From Ilex aquifolium (lineage: Eukaryota > Streptophyta > Magnoliopsida > Aquifoliales > Aquifoliaceae), in assembly GCA_951799425.1 (NCBI GenBank), contig OX637398.1, positions 4,831,501 to 4,895,500 of the forward strand: a stretch of 64,000 nucleotides of DNA, given 5' to 3'. The notes under the pieces were generated by a model that saw only the letters and a list, made by a program, of their open reading frames with translations, ran no database searches and was not told the DNA's origin. Below, piece by piece: positions 1 to 12,736 of this stretch (position 1 is the first letter of the stretch; the number at the start of each line of letters is the position of its first letter). Position numbers and translations under genes: made by a program.

Positions 1-135
1 ATTTACACATAATAAGCTGAGCCTGTCGAGTTTGAGCAAAGTCTATCGGACTCATTTTTCAAACGAACCTAAAAAATTGTTCAAGTTCGGCTCGTTTAAA
101 AAATGAGCTGAGCCAAAAAAACGAGCCGAACCGTT
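1..135. repeat. Fragment of a CGAG-motif TIR element (family also at 2271 and 25035)
   Basis: The sequence repeats motifs such as gttcaagttcggctcgttta and gagcctgtcgagtttgag. These recur in the same order in the element at 2271-2600. The left end lies outside the window, so only an inner and right part is visible. It has no coding capacity. Confidence 0.55.
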
Positions 136-390
136 ACAGATTCGAATGGTGAGGTTTTTCTAATATAAACAATTAATGGAGTAGATTTGAGTAATTTAGC
201 ATAACTTTAGGAGTTGTCAACAACTTAAATGCTCAACAGGCCATGGAGAAATGTCAAAGAAATAATATGAGTGTTCATATTCATAAAGACTCCATCACCC
301 AATATACATATCAGAAAGTAGAAGAAAATCCGAAAGACAACAATCATGGAATCAGTCGACAAGAACTAATTAAGAAACACCTTGTAATTT
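136..390. other. Short intergenic stretch downstream of the first gene
   Basis: This stretch holds the presumed 3' UTR of the minus-strand gene at 391-1055. I see no further gene in it. A short plus-strand frame overlaps the 3' end of that gene and shows no recognisable motif. Confidence 0.4.
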
Positions 391-1055
391 CTAAGTCATA
401 CTCAAACTTAAAACTTGGAAAATCCAAGGAGACTGATTAAGTCTTTCTTGTCTGAGACGTTGCTGATCTTCTGTTGTTGTATCTGACCTTTGAGGTGTTC
501 TGTTGAATTTGTAATTGGATCCCGAGGAAGAAGAAGAAAAGCTATGTCCTGAATCGGAAGTTATCGGTGGTGTCTCGTCTTTCCTCCCCCTCCTCCTCCT
601 CCTCTGGTCGTAACTTGTTGGGCCCAATCCTAATGTTAGCTCGATCTCGCTCTCGTCTTCGATCTCTAACATTACATCAACTTCATCTGATTCCACATAT
701 TCAGGCGCAGGTTGTTCCAAATTAAGATTCCGCCGCCGAGGTTTTTGATGCATACCATGATGATGATGATTAAGAATATCGATTCGATTTCGTCCATTTG
801 ATTTGCTGCTTTCAATGTTTCTCATTAACATTTTCTGGATTTGATATAGGCGGTGAAGTTCGTTCACCTGCAATATATACATAATATTGCCCTAAAACTT
901 GGAACCATTGACAGGATAGGACAGGACATATAATAATAATAATGAGGAATAATATGTATTGAAAATTAAAGTACCTGTTCTCTGAAGGTTTCTTCATGCT
1001 TTAACATTGCCATCTTCATGTACTCTTTATCGTATGGTTTTAGAAGCTTCTCCAT
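391..1055 (-). CDS. Small plant protein with DUF863-like N-terminal motif, two exons
   Basis: The CDS is join(975..1055, 391..867) on the minus strand, 185 residues, with a 107-bp GT-AG intron (868-974). Exon 1 starts at the ATG at 1055 (MEKLLKPYDKEYMKMAMLKH) and ends in FREQ. Exon 2 continues in phase as VNELHRLYQIQKMLM. The joined motif FREQ-VNELHRLY-QIQK is the hallmark N-terminus of the plant-specific DUF863 family and of short relatives of unknown function. Further on are a His run (four H near residue 67), basic clusters (KPRRR, RRRRRGR), an acidic stretch, and IELTLGLGP, which resembles an EAR-type LxLxL repressor motif. The C-terminus is Ser- and Gln-rich. Nuclear location is inferred from the basic clusters only. 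Full DUF863 proteins are far longer, so this is either a short family member or an unnamed relative. No function can be given. The reading frame is intact. Confidence 0.72.
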
Positions 1056-1233
1056 TTAAACTTAGCAAGATCAACTTGATACCCAAGAAAAAAAAAACCC
1101 AGATAGTTGATAATTAATGTTGTTATAGTCCTTAATTCCCAGGAGGAGTTTATGCACTTGGGTATGTCAAGAATTTCCTAGCTGCGAAACAAGAAAAGAT
1201 GGCAAAGATTCAGAAACAAAGAATGCATTTGAT

Positions 1234-1285
<52 letters not shown>

Positions 1286-2270
1286 ACAGAAGATCTAGCA
1301 AGCAAAACTGAACAAATTCTGACAAACAAACAAACTTCATTCTTTTTCTGATTTCTTCACACAATCTCTATCATAATACAGAAAAAGGTACGTATAGAAA
1401 GCTCAGAGTGAATATTCTGACCTGTTAGAGTCTCATGAAGTGTAAGGATCACAACCATGTGTGATAAAGATGGAGGAAACAGCAGAACTTCAAGGAAACG
1501 GAAAACCCAAGTTTTGGTACTTAGGCTTTGTTTGGTAGAGTTGAAAGACCTTCCTCCTCACATTCCCCTCATCAGTATATACTGCACAAAAATCAAATAA
1601 AATAAGAACTGAAGAAGAATTAAAGATTCTCTTTTTCGCTTAGAAACCAAAGCATTGATTTGTTGCATTTTGGGGTTTGTGGCATGCCAAACAAATCCCA
1701 GTGTCTCAGCCAATACCATTCAAGTTTTGTGAAAGAGATGCCTCAGACAAGTCCAGCAGTGCACATAATATTATATTACATTTTTATATAAATAATACCC
1801 ACAATTTCATATATATATATTTAATTGTGGATCACAAAGGCCTTGCATTTCTCCAGACAATCATCAATAAACAGCTTAGCCTGCCAAAGTGAATCACATG
1901 CACACAAAAATTCTATATAACAAGAACAGTTGTCTCAATTATATGTATATATGCTATACACATCAATTTGAGGGCCCACCGACAAATAGATCTTGACCGT
2001 ACGTTAAAGTGGGTACCCCTTACAATAGACCAAAAGTTGGAACTTATATCATAGGATCTCAAATGCTAGAGTGTTAAGAGGCTTGATTCTTGTACAGAGA
2101 ACTGTAAGGAATAAGGACCAATTTAGATAAGTCTTCCTTTGCTTGGTTTGATCACCACCTAGGAGGAAGACCCAACATACCATTATGGCCATTAATTGAC
2201 CATGTGGGAAGAGTCTCACATTCAATGATGGTGGATTTTGGTGGAGGGGTAAAATTGGTCTGTTGGAATT
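1056..2270 (-). promoter_or_regulatory. Upstream region of the 391-1055 gene, with (GA)n tract
   Basis: There is no gene here. It is the presumed 5' UTR and promoter of the minus-strand gene. A (GA)n microsatellite lies at 1239-1282, which reads as (CT)n in the transcript direction; CT/GA tracts are common in plant 5' UTRs and core promoters. I could not place a transcription start. The rest (1283-2270) is AT-rich unique sequence. Confidence 0.35.
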
Positions 2271-2600
2271 AAGGTTGTTAGTCGAACGAGCTTGAGCCGA
2301 GTTCGAGCCGAGCTTGAAAAACTTGTTTCTTAATCGAGCCTAGAAAATTGTTTAAATTTGACTTGTTTAGGAAACGAGTTGAGTTTGAACGAGTCTAAAA
2401 CAAGACGAGTCCGAGTCCGAGTCCGAGTATTTGCACATAAACGAATCGAGTCTGTCGAATTTGAGTCGAGCTTGTAGGGTTTGTTTTTTTAAACGAGCCT
2501 AAAAACTTGTTCAAGTTCGGGCTTATTTAGAAAACGAACCGAGCCTGAACGAACCGAACCCCAGCCAAGCTCGAGTAACTCAGTTTGATTAACAGCCCTT
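2271..2600. mobile_element. CGAG-motif short TIR element (non-autonomous DNA transposon)
   Basis: The left end AAGGTTGTTAGTCGAAC pairs with the inverse of the right end, AAGGGCTGTTAATCAAAC. The element is flanked by an imperfect 9-bp duplication, gttggaatt (2262-2270) and gttgaaatt (2601-2609). The interior is built of repeated cgagttcgag and cgagtccgag motifs and has no coding capacity. Nine-base target duplications are typical of Mutator-like elements, but with one mismatch the superfamily call is tentative. Related copies lie at 1-135 and 25035-25335. Confidence 0.55.
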
Positions 2601-2609
2601 GTTGAAATT

Positions 2610-5600
2610 TGGGTATCGTGAGTTTCCGTTATAGAAATAACTTCACGTAATTACAATTAAGAATATGTACATTTGATTCTATATGAATCTTACAATTACG
2701 AGCATATCATGCATTACATCTTTTTTTTCTTTTTTATTTTGTTCTTTTTCATGTACTTGGATCCGACATGTGCATGTGGATATTGAAAAGTATGTGGATA
2801 GACTTTCATTTGTTATGGGGAGGAGTTAAGTTGGTTTGTCTTTGTTATGTTTTATGAGTGGAGAAAGGTAGGAAGTGGAAGATCCACGATCATACATCAG
2901 GAATAAGGAAGAGAGATGGATTTGGTAACACACAATTGAATAAAATGAGAAAACAATTGGAATAAAGATTGGAAAAAATAAAAAAAAAAACAAAGACAAA
3001 GTACAAGGAAAATGAAATCCATGTCTGCTCATAATTATCTACAAGCATGGTCACATGCAAGCATGCATGCATGGATGGATAAAACTGTCTTATCTTTGTG
3101 TACCAAAATGTGTGTATATTTATCTATATATATATTTGTTTATATTTATACTATTTATAAATATCAATATTTATAAAAAAAATTAATTTTTTATTTGATC
3201 CCTAATTATGATAATAAAATCAATTATACCCACCTATACACTTTCATCTAATTTTTCTTTTACATTTATTGACTTTTAACTTGTTTTGACCTATTTTATA
3301 AGAATTTTTATATTCTTTTGAATTCATTTATTAGTAGTACATTTACATACAATAATCGATTTATATCTATATAAAGAACTAAAGTCCTATATATATATTA
3401 AATTATTATATACATTTAGTTATCAAATTGAATTTTACGGTCAAATATATGTTATATTTTAATTTTTAGTATGCAATAATATAATAATAATATCATAAAT
3501 GATCTAATCAATCTATTTAGCAAAATAAAAATTAATAATTCTGTAGTATAAGTAAATATACAAATGTCTAAATAAGTCGGATAGATACATAAATAAATAA
3601 TAGATTAAGTACTCAAAAATTTATAGAATAAATTAATAATTAAAATAAGATTTAATTATTTGACGCTTAATTTATTATTTAATTTACTTATATATTTAAT
3701 TTATTTGTTATAAAAGTATTATTATTTAAATTTATTTATGTATAATACACGTCCAATATTGCCAGTATATGTGTACCACTGTAATCAGAGCCAAACATTT
3801 GGATAGAATAAAGACTAATGAGAGAGAGAGAGAGAGAGAGAGAGGTGACATGCGAGCACGCGTGGCCGGTGCAGGAAGGTGCATCAGTATGGGGCAGTGG
3901 GTCCTTTTGGGTTCGCTAAAAGGCTGAGCCACGGGTTGCACTGTTTCTTTGTCCCACCATCCTTAAAAAGAAACTGAAATCATATGAAAGGCATCTTCAA
4001 AAATATCTGTTTGAACTTTTGAACAGAACAGACCGAGGCACTGAGGTATCAGCCCCTTTACTCACTCCTGTTCCCATAACGTCTAAACATCACAGTAAAA
4101 AATTTGAACTTAGCCATGTTGGTGTCCACTGTACCTTGGAAAATGAGTGAGTCCAGAAGACCATAAATCTAATTTTTCTTTTTTTTTGATACCGTAGACA
4201 TATTTAGACTATAAAAGTTGTAACCAACGAAACCCTGCAACAAATTCTATAATTTTACTAAGGCAACAAAGGAATCGAGTTGTTCATGAATCTACTAGGA
4301 TCGAATCACATAGAATTTCATAAAAAAACTGATTTCGAGCTTCATTTTAAAAATTTATTTAATAAATAAGTCGAGTTTGGACAATTATTTTTCTCAAACC
4401 TACCATCTTATCCCTTTAGTCATAGAATCAAAATCTTGCAGGTCATTGCTACTAAATTTTTTCCTGCAGTAATGGAGTTGGCAATGGAATATGTTGGGCT
4501 TCCATGAATACATCAAGTACATTTCTTTTTGTTTTTTGGGTGCTTATTTGCATTATCACTCATCTTAGATTTTGTTTGTATTCAAACCTATGACACACTT
4601 CTCTGATTAGATCATGTCCCAATCCAGTAATCCACAACCATATCTTCATCACTTGGAGGAAGAAAGTCCTGCCAAAATACAATCATATCCTATTTTTCTT
4701 TCATGAGCACCATTGCCATTTTCCTTTTGGCTGACTTCTCTCCATGTGCATCTTCTTTTATCCCTCTCTACGTGTCTGTTTTAATATTTAAGTAACAACT
4801 TTATCTTTACTTTTATCTAATAAAAATGGACTATGTATAAAAAAAATTGATTTTATTATTTTTTTAGTTAATAGTTATAAATCACCCAAATTAAAATTAA
4901 TAATTCGGATCAAATTTCAACACGTACCTCCTCAATACAATTGCTTTCCTTTCCCCATAATAGGTCCATTTAGAGTTGGTTTTTTTGGATATAAAACAAA
5001 ACTTTTAAAAGTGAAATAATAAAGTAGTCAGAGTTAAAAAAAGCTTTTGAAACTGTTTGGAGTGTTTTCAAAAAAATCGATTTTTTCTTAGAAATCCTTT
5101 GATAAGCCCTATTTTTCAGCTTTTACTTGATACTGATAAAAATTGTTTTTGTCTAAAAAACTGATTAAAAAGTAGCTCAATAAATCGGGGTCCAAACGAA
5201 CCAGACTTCTTTTCCTTTCAAACCAAAAAAAAATTTGAGATTTTCAGCCAACTCCAAACAAGCTCGATATCTCCTTCAATTATGGAGTAGAAATAGCCAA
5301 AACAATAAGACCCACCCACTTATATTTTATAAAGTTTTTCTTCAATTCATTGGATCATGAATTCAGCTATTTATTTTTTAATTTGCATCTTGTACTGAAC
5401 CCATATAAGTCAAGACTTTTATTCTTTAGGGCTCAGGCCCATGTGTTTTTGTGATTATTTATTTATTTATTTTTGCAGGCATGATCTTGGGTATAGTGTT
5501 ATGCGACAAATGACAGGGACTAACTACTCATTAACATGAATAAATTAATCTTGGATATTGGCATTAATCATGACAAATGCTGCGATCTCGAATCTAATCA

Positions 5601-5686
5601 GTTAAGTTATATGCTATTGTTTAGTATTTGTAAGAAAAACTGGCTCTTTCTTTTATAGTACTTTTTTTATTTGATCCAACTTTTAT
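2610..5686. other. Intergenic DNA without recognisable genes
   Basis: This is an AT-rich stretch with no supported coding exon. It contains an (AG)n tract at 3819-3844 and a very AT-rich block at 3120-3740. A segment at about 4970-5205 contains gtttggagtg and tccaaacga in opposite sense and may be a decayed MITE, but I could not define its ends or a target duplication. Confidence 0.4.
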
Positions 5687-7825
5687 TAGGGGTGTCAAAC
5701 GTGTCGGGTTAAACGGGTACGTGTCGGGTTAAACGGGTGACGGGTGAAAAACATGTAAACCCGTACACGACACGTTTAATAAACGGGTAAAAAATCGAAA
5801 CACGAACACGAACCGTTTAATAAACGGGTAACACGACACGACTCGTTTAACACGTCTAATTTTAAATGGGTCGAGTTGGGTTGGGTCGGGTAGGGCTAAC
5901 ACGATAAACCACTCGTTTAACCCATTTACCTGTTTACCACACGTTTGACCCATTTAACACGATAAACCATCCGTTTAACCATTTATCTGTTTATTTAAAA
6001 ATGTTATATATCTTTATCAAACTAACAAAATAACACAAATAAATGTGATATTTAGAGATATCTCATATGAGTCATACCATACCACACCATATTATAAAAT
6101 ACATAGTACAATCCAAAATATCCAAATTCTACCAACAACCATATTACAAATCATAAATACAATCCGACATAACAATCATATTACAAACCACAATCTCAAA
6201 CAACTACAAATGTCATTATTCACAAAATCCCGTGAAAGATATCAAATCTCCACCTCCACGACAACGAACAGATTCAACAACCAAATTCCCATGCCCTACA
6301 CAAATTAAAATGAAATATTATATAACATCAATCAAAATGTACAAGCTGTAATGAAAACTTCTAAAGGGGGAGGTTCAAAATATAAAAATCCAGATCTAAT
6401 GGTGAGAGAAAAAATGTGCCCCTCCACAGCAGACGGATGGCTTCCTCTACATTATGTATGACCATCTGCTTAAATCTAAGTCTCAGTCAAGTCCACCATT
6501 ACTTCTCCCATCAAATTTTCTGCTCTCAGCTATAACAGACATTGTATCGCATGTAAATGAGCCCCCACGCTTATTATATCTCCTCATATTTTCTCAACCG
6601 TTCTAAACAACCACGTCTGAATAGCAACTAAACTATCATCATTTTATGATACTAGTCACCATATCATACACACATTCCTAAAGAAGAATCACAAATTTTT
6701 CCCAGTATATCCATCTGCTACAAGCCATATTAGAAAAACTTAAAGCAAGATCAAATCCCGGAGTGGAAGTTGAATTTTGTTCCCAGCTTTTTTATTCTAG
6801 CATACATGGTAGGAGATTTAGGAAGACTGAGAACTTGGCACCGGCCAATGAAGATTAAACAACCAATATCAGGGATCGCTGAACTGAACACACTGTCGAA
6901 ACTGAAAAAGCCCAAAAAACTCACTGCTTGAACTGAACTGAACTAAACAGGGGCAAAAAACTCACTGTCGGCACTAAAAAATGGCCAAAAAACACACTCA
7001 GATCTGATCTAACAACAACAAAGCACTACCAGAGGCCAAAAATGCGGCAGTTAAAACAAAACCAGCAGCCAAACAATGGTCAGAAACACAAACAGGAGGA
7101 CAACACCTCCCAGATCCACTTTGGTTGCAATGAATCTAAATGGGTACTCCATTCTAGCCCTAGTCGAGTCTTACCAAAGAGATTCGACCCAAAAACTGCT
7201 GCAAAATTGCGCAAACCAGTCAGATCTGAAGCTGAAACTCTTTGGAGCCGAAAAACATTCAAACATTGGAAAGACCCACTAGATGACTTCAAAAAAATAC
7301 AAGAAAATAATCATAATTATTAGGAAAAAATTTCGAATCTAAGAGTTCAGCCGTGGTCAGCGATCAAGCTTGGAGGTTGTTCGGTGGCCAGCGATCGACC
7401 TTAACGCATTCGGTTCAGTTCAGCGTAGATGGTGGAGAGGAGCAACAAGTAACAACTAAGCTTGGAGATAGAGAGAGAGAAAGAAAGAGAGAAAGAGTGG
7501 ACAGGCTGGAGGCGCACCCAACGTTCAGCGATGGAAATAGATTAGGGTTTGGAAAAAATAACTTTATATATTTTCTGTGTAGTTGTCATTAAAAAAATTT
7601 TTGACCAATTTTTTTAAAATAATTATTAATTTATTATTATATTAATTTTATTTAAACGGGTTATAAACGGGTTGACATGCCTCACCCGAACACGACCCGT
7701 TTATTAAACGGGTTAAACGGGTTAACCCGTTTATCACCCGAACCCGTTAAGATCTCACCCAAACCCGCTTAATCCGTGTCGATTCGTGTCGGTTAATCGT
7801 GTCGTGTTAGATTTTGACAGGCCTA
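5687..7825. mobile_element. hAT-type DNA transposon, non-autonomous, 2.14 kb
   Basis: The left end TAGGGGTGTCAAA matches the inverse of the right end, TAGGCCTGTCAAAA. Both ends are flanked by a perfect 8-bp duplication ACTTTTAT (5679-5686 and 7826-7833), which is diagnostic of hAT insertion. About 250 bp at each end is a dense array of short motifs (cgggttaaacgggt, gacacg) in inverse orientation at the two ends; such subterminal repeats are typical hAT transposase-binding arrays. The interior (6000-7620) shows no transposase motif. Its frames of 60-93 codons are unrecognised and overlap on both strands. It was therefore probably mobilised in trans. The clean target duplication suggests a fairly recent insertion. 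Confidence 0.85.
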
Positions 7826-7833
7826 ACTTTTAT

Positions 7834-9213
7834 AGTATATTAAGTATATAGAGTTTAGGGTGGGGGACACAAATGTAAATATTTTTTTCAAAAAGGTATC
7901 AGCCACGGGGGTGGGACGGTTGGGTGGTCCATTCGATCTCAATCCAACCTATAAAATTATATACAACGACAAATTAATTTTCAATTTAAGGGGAATTACA
8001 CTTTACACCCTGCTCCCTCCCGAGCGGGGATCTAATAGCAAAATTCTAATTTCTGTGTAGAAGATTCTCATGCTTTGCATGAGAATCAAAATTAACTATC
8101 AGATATTTGAGTAGAATTTTTAAACCTAAATTTGTATAAAAATATTATTAGGATGAACCCATGACGAATTGAGGACGATCAAATTACGGTTCACCCCAAC
8201 TTTAACTCTACTTCACTAACCCATCCGTGCGGATTTTCTAATATTTAATTTGGGTTTAGATAAAAACATTACAACCTAATTTAAATTTGAATAGCTAGGT
8301 CTCTAAGTTTTCGAGACCCAACTTGAATTTACCTTGATTTGAATTCAATCTGAATTTATGAATATGTAGTACTGGAGTTGAAAATTTTAGGATGGGGTCA
8401 AAAATTTTAGGATGGAGTCAAATTGAGTGTTTTATGACTCAGCACTTTTCTAATTAGATTGCTGGGCCAATACATGCTTTTTACAAATTAAAAGATGCTT
8501 TCATGGCTTCACCTACTACAAGCTTCCACTTGACTACTTAGGTTAGGACATGGCCATCACAAAAGAAAAATCTAGTGATGGGATCCACCAACATCTTTAT
8601 CAATTGCAACCTAATGAATGAGAGAGAGAAATGCTGATTGTGTCACATATGCTTGTCATGGTACAAAGCTTTCTTCTAGCACACAATTATTTGCTTTCTA
8701 CCTATTTCTCAAAAATAAAATAAAATAGTGACAGATATCAATAATTGAGTCCTTGTCTCCACTTTCATATGACCAAGCAATCCATCCCCCTATTATCCAT
8801 CAGGTACAGGTTTGGCATATTTCGGAAAATCATCAGCCTCATGTTGACATATCAATTTATTAAGGATAACTCGTGTCTGAAAGCATGATGTAATGTGAAT
8901 AATTCTGATAAGGATGTTAGTAGTCATTGGATGATTCTATTTAAGACTATCGGATGAACTTATCGAAGTCTCACTTATTTTATATTATAGATATAGATAG
9001 GTTATAGGTAGTTTGTATATCTAAGAATATAGTATTAAATCAGCCTTGGCAAAAAGGCTCGTGTTCAACTGATGGGCCCAAAAGTCCACTGCCCATCAAT
9101 CAATAGCTGGGCCGACTCACTAGGTGGATGTCCAGGGCCGACTTTGTGGGTAAGTCCATGGGCATGTTTTTCACTGCCTTGGCCTGACAAGCTGGTGTTC
9201 ATCGGTGTATATA
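7834..9213. other. Intergenic DNA
   Basis: No gene is supported. A 24-bp unit around 8375-8420 (aaaattttaggatgg) is repeated in tandem. The remainder is AT-rich unique-looking sequence. Confidence 0.35.
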
Positions 9214-11685
9214 TCTATATAATAAAGTAGCTAGATTTCTTTGTCTTTAGCTTTTCGCGGCTCAGATCATTTTTAAGTTTTTGATCCAACGATTCTAATT
9301 AATCTACATTCCTACAGGACTCTACTACATTCTTTTTATCTCTCCTCATCCCCATTCAAACCATTGGAGAGATATCTACATTCTTACAGGACTCTACTAC
9401 ATTCTTTTTTATCTCTCCTCATTTCCATTCAAACCATGTGAGAGATTGACTTGGACGGTTATATACATACACACACATATATATATATATATATAATAAA
9501 AATAAAATATATCTAAAATCTATTAAAACTCTAATAATAAGGATTATCTCTAAAAAAATATAAGTTCATTAACATATGCCGTCATATTTATATATTTATA
9601 TTGATATCTATATCTATATATATAATTCAATTTATATAATAAACAGTTCAAACGCGTAATTTAAAATTAATAAAATAATAGTACAATAACAAGGATTATC
9701 GCTAACAAAATATAGGTCATATTCGGGTGAGACCTTTCAACCTGTTTAAATAAATTTAATATAATAATAAATTATATATATATAAAATAATGAATGAGTA
9801 AAGAAAAAAAAAATAAAGAAAACATTTCAAAAAAAAAAAAATAAACATATCAATAGTAGGAAAGTGAAGTTTTGAGTCTTGAGGCATTGAATTGCCTTTT
9901 GACCCTTTTCTTTGAATCCCACATCGACAAGGAGTGGAGAGGGGAGACTTCAGTTGCCTATAAAAAGGGTAGTGAACTTCTCATTTTAACTAACATTTGT
10001 GGTGTGATTTTCACGTAAGCTGTTGGCTGGAATTCCTTCAATTGAGGAAAGTACAGTTGGAAGCAAATAAATGGAGTGTAAAAATTTATTAAAATAATAT
10101 TTTTTTTTATTTTTTTGTAAATGGGTTAAACGAGTCATGTTGTGTTACCTGTTTATTAAATGGTTCGTGTTCGTGTTAAAATTTTTTACCAGTTTACTCG
10201 ATTATTGGTTTGAAGTGATTATGATTAGAATTCGAATTTAGCTGAATTTGATTGTCAAGTATAAAAAATATATTTTTGTTTAAACTTAACTTTGCTTGAA
10301 TTTTACGAATATTCAAAGTTGAAGTCAAAATTGAAATTGATTGTAAAAATAATAAAGAATAATTAAATTATATAGTAAGTGAGAATACGCTATGCTATGA
10401 AAAAATCTGTATTTAAATTATATGGGTTAAAATATAAATTTTTAAGTTTATATACAATAAAAAAATTTAGAATTTAAGGTCAATTTCATGTTGGTTTAAT
10501 CAACAACAAATAATATTAAACACGAAATGAACCTTAAATTGTAAGTTAATATATATTTTTATCAGAATTTGACATTTAATTTTGTCCAATTTATATTCAA
10601 CTTTGTCAAATTAATACCAAATTAATTTTTATTGTTATCAAATTAATATTAAAATTCATTTAATCAATTTTTTGGGGGTACTAAATTATATCAATTTTTT
10701 GGGTACTAAATCAAATCTTATTTTATTTTATTAAATTTTTAATTTTTTTGGGTACTCAAGTTGGAGAAAGGCAATTATAAAAATAATAATTTTTTTGGGA
10801 TAAAATCATCACTTTACGTTAGCAATATTGAAGGAAGGGAGACAAAGGGGTCTCTGTGTAATAAATTTTAAATTTTGGGGATTTTCATGTTATTTATAAA
10901 ATATCAGGGGGTGTCTTCATAATATTGTCAAAACTCAGGGGAGTCCGTATTTTTTTCCCTATTTTTTAATTAGATATTAATTTATTATTATTTTATCATA
11001 AAAACTTGAATTATTATATTTTTAATAAAAGCAGTTATTAATTGGGAAGGTTTGTTGGTAGCCAAAAAAAAATGTGTGAGAGTATGTTTCTGTGTATATT
11101 TATATGTGAAAGATTGAAAATTTGGTAATTAAATTTATAATTTTGTTGTGCCATTTGGGGTTGAATGGTGATAGTGGTGATAAATTCATGAGTTTTATAA
11201 ATGAGTAAGATTTGGTTGATTTTATTTATCGCTTAACGATTGTGAATTTAATTGTGTTATATTAGTAATTTTTTTTTTTTTTGCTTGAGATATATATTAC
11301 ATGGAGATAGAGTGGATTGAAAATATGGTGATTAAGTTTATAATTATATTCTATTATTGGATTGAATGGTGGTAAATGTGATAAATTCTTGAGTCTTATA
11401 AATGAGAAAAATTTTATTTATTACTTAAAGATTGTAAATTTCAATGAATTATGTTATATTTGTTTTTTTTTCGGAGGCATTTGTATATATGGTGTTGTTT
11501 TGAAGAGTTTTATATATTTTTACGACAGTTCTATTAATATGGAGGATATAATCGGCGATATATTTCGAGTCATTTTAAAAGAAGAATTGGTATGAATATT
11601 TTTGGCCAATTCTTTTTGAATTTGGACAATTGTGTAAGAATTTTTTGTTTGTTATATAGTGCCTTCAGACACGGGTAATGACTAG
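9214..11685 (+). mobile_element. Helitron, family B, 2.47 kb, non-autonomous
   Basis: The 5' terminus TCTATATAATAAAGTAGC begins after an A (9213). The 3' terminus has a short hairpin (GTGCCTTCAGACAC) followed by CTAG, then a host T (11686). 5' TC, a 3' hairpin plus CTRR, and insertion between A and T without duplication define Helitrons. It shares its subterminal sequence (tttcgcggctcagatcattt) and its last ~400 bp with the copy at 51619-52736. No Rep/helicase frame is visible. Internal features are a ~78-bp tandem duplication at 9283-9440, a hAT-like fragment with ggttaaacga motifs at about 10115-10200, and an AATCCCACATCGAC plus TATAAAAA pair at 9915-9966. Confidence 0.82.
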
Positions 11686-11808
11686 TATATATATATATAT
11701 ATATATATATGTCGAATTGCTCGATTTGGCTGAGTTCTCTGCAATGGAGGCTAGGGATAGAATATGACCAATACAAATTGCAACAAAAAGAAAGTTAAGA
11801 AAATGAAT

Positions 11809-12063
11809 TTAGATCTTTTCAAAATCAATCCCAAATGCCAAAACACTTAAACACATACATGGATCTGAGAGAGAAGTCAAGCTATTGCAACGAGGCAGAC
11901 GACGATCTGAGAGAGGGATGTACTCAACGAGAGGTGGCTCGATGTCAATCCTTGATTTCATTGATGATAGACCCGACGATTCTCTTAAGAACACCAGAGC
12001 TACTATGACAAAGAAATTCAGAGTGAGAGAGAGGGTAGATGAGAGAGACGATGGTGCATTCAC
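11809..12063 (-). CDS. Possible small secreted protein or truncated exon (84 codons)
   Basis: A minus-strand ATG at 12063 opens 84 codons. The hydrophobic start (MNAPSSLSSTLSLTLNFFVI, then VALVFL) looks like a signal peptide. A Ser/Arg-rich tail with three cysteines follows and the frame closes at 11809. I recognise no family. The frame ends only 124 bp from the Helitron terminus at 11685, so it could be the first exon of a gene cut by that insertion, or a chance frame in a CT-rich leader. A second, overlapping minus frame (11945-12280) is equally open, which weakens the case. Confidence 0.2.
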   Translation of the reverse strand: MNAPSSLSSTLSLTLNFFVIVALVFLRESSGLSSMKSRIDIEPPLVEYIPLSDRRLPRCNSLTSLSDPCMCLSVLAFGIDFEKI

Positions 12064-12495
12064 AGAGAGAGAGTGATGATTTTTGGATTTTCAGAAGAAA
12101 ATTCATGAAGAGAGGGCATCGGCAAGGGAGCGTGAGCGTTAAGATGTCATTTATTTTACACTCTTCTTGGCACCATTTAATGTGAATCCTATGGGAGAAG
12201 AACGTATGGGCCACCGTTTTTGGGTAAACGCTGGAATTTTTTGACACATGTACCAAATGTCGGGAATTAAATACCGACAAATATTAATTTTTTTTTGATT
12301 ACCCACTTCCATTAGGTGGCAGAAAATTGCCATTTCATTCTGTTGTTCATGCAAACTTCAGATTTAGTTTGACAAACACTCTGTAACGTTTTAGTTGTAA
12401 CCAATATAGCCTGCAGTCTCTCTTTCTTTCTTCTATTGTTTTTCATTTTTGGCTCTCGGTTCCTATTTTACATGGACCACGTTCTGTGTGAGATT

Positions 12496-12726
12496 TTTTT
12501 TTGGTCAATAATAAGAGGTATTTGAATTAGTTTATGCATCCTTCAATTAATTCATTTTCTTCTTCGGTCCGGATCAAAAACATGTCATATGCCGAGACTA
12601 GAGTAATTCAAGAGAAAATAAATATCTCATGACTTAATTTCAAAGAGTTGACAAGATTCATATTCAAGACATCTGAATTTACAGCTCGTACCTGTTACTA
12701 TTTTAGCCATCGTTGGAGTTTGTATG
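12496..12726 (-). mobile_element. tRNA-derived SINE, family C
   Basis: The A-tail reads as poly-T at 12496-12502 on the plus strand. It is flanked by a perfect 10-bp target duplication GTGTGAGATT (12486-12495 and 12727-12736). The body (cttctcggtccggatcaaaa-like block, catgtcatatgccgagac) is shared with copies at 43765, 48627, 51275 and the split copy at 54226. Poly-A retroposition with a variable-length duplication is the LINE-dependent SINE signature. Confidence 0.75.
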
Positions 12727-12736
12727 GTGTGAGATT

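Noticed and set aside
7042-7323. A 93-codon gene inside the hAT element
   Set aside because: There is no hAT transposase motif. Opposite-strand and alternate frames are equally open, and no family was recognised.
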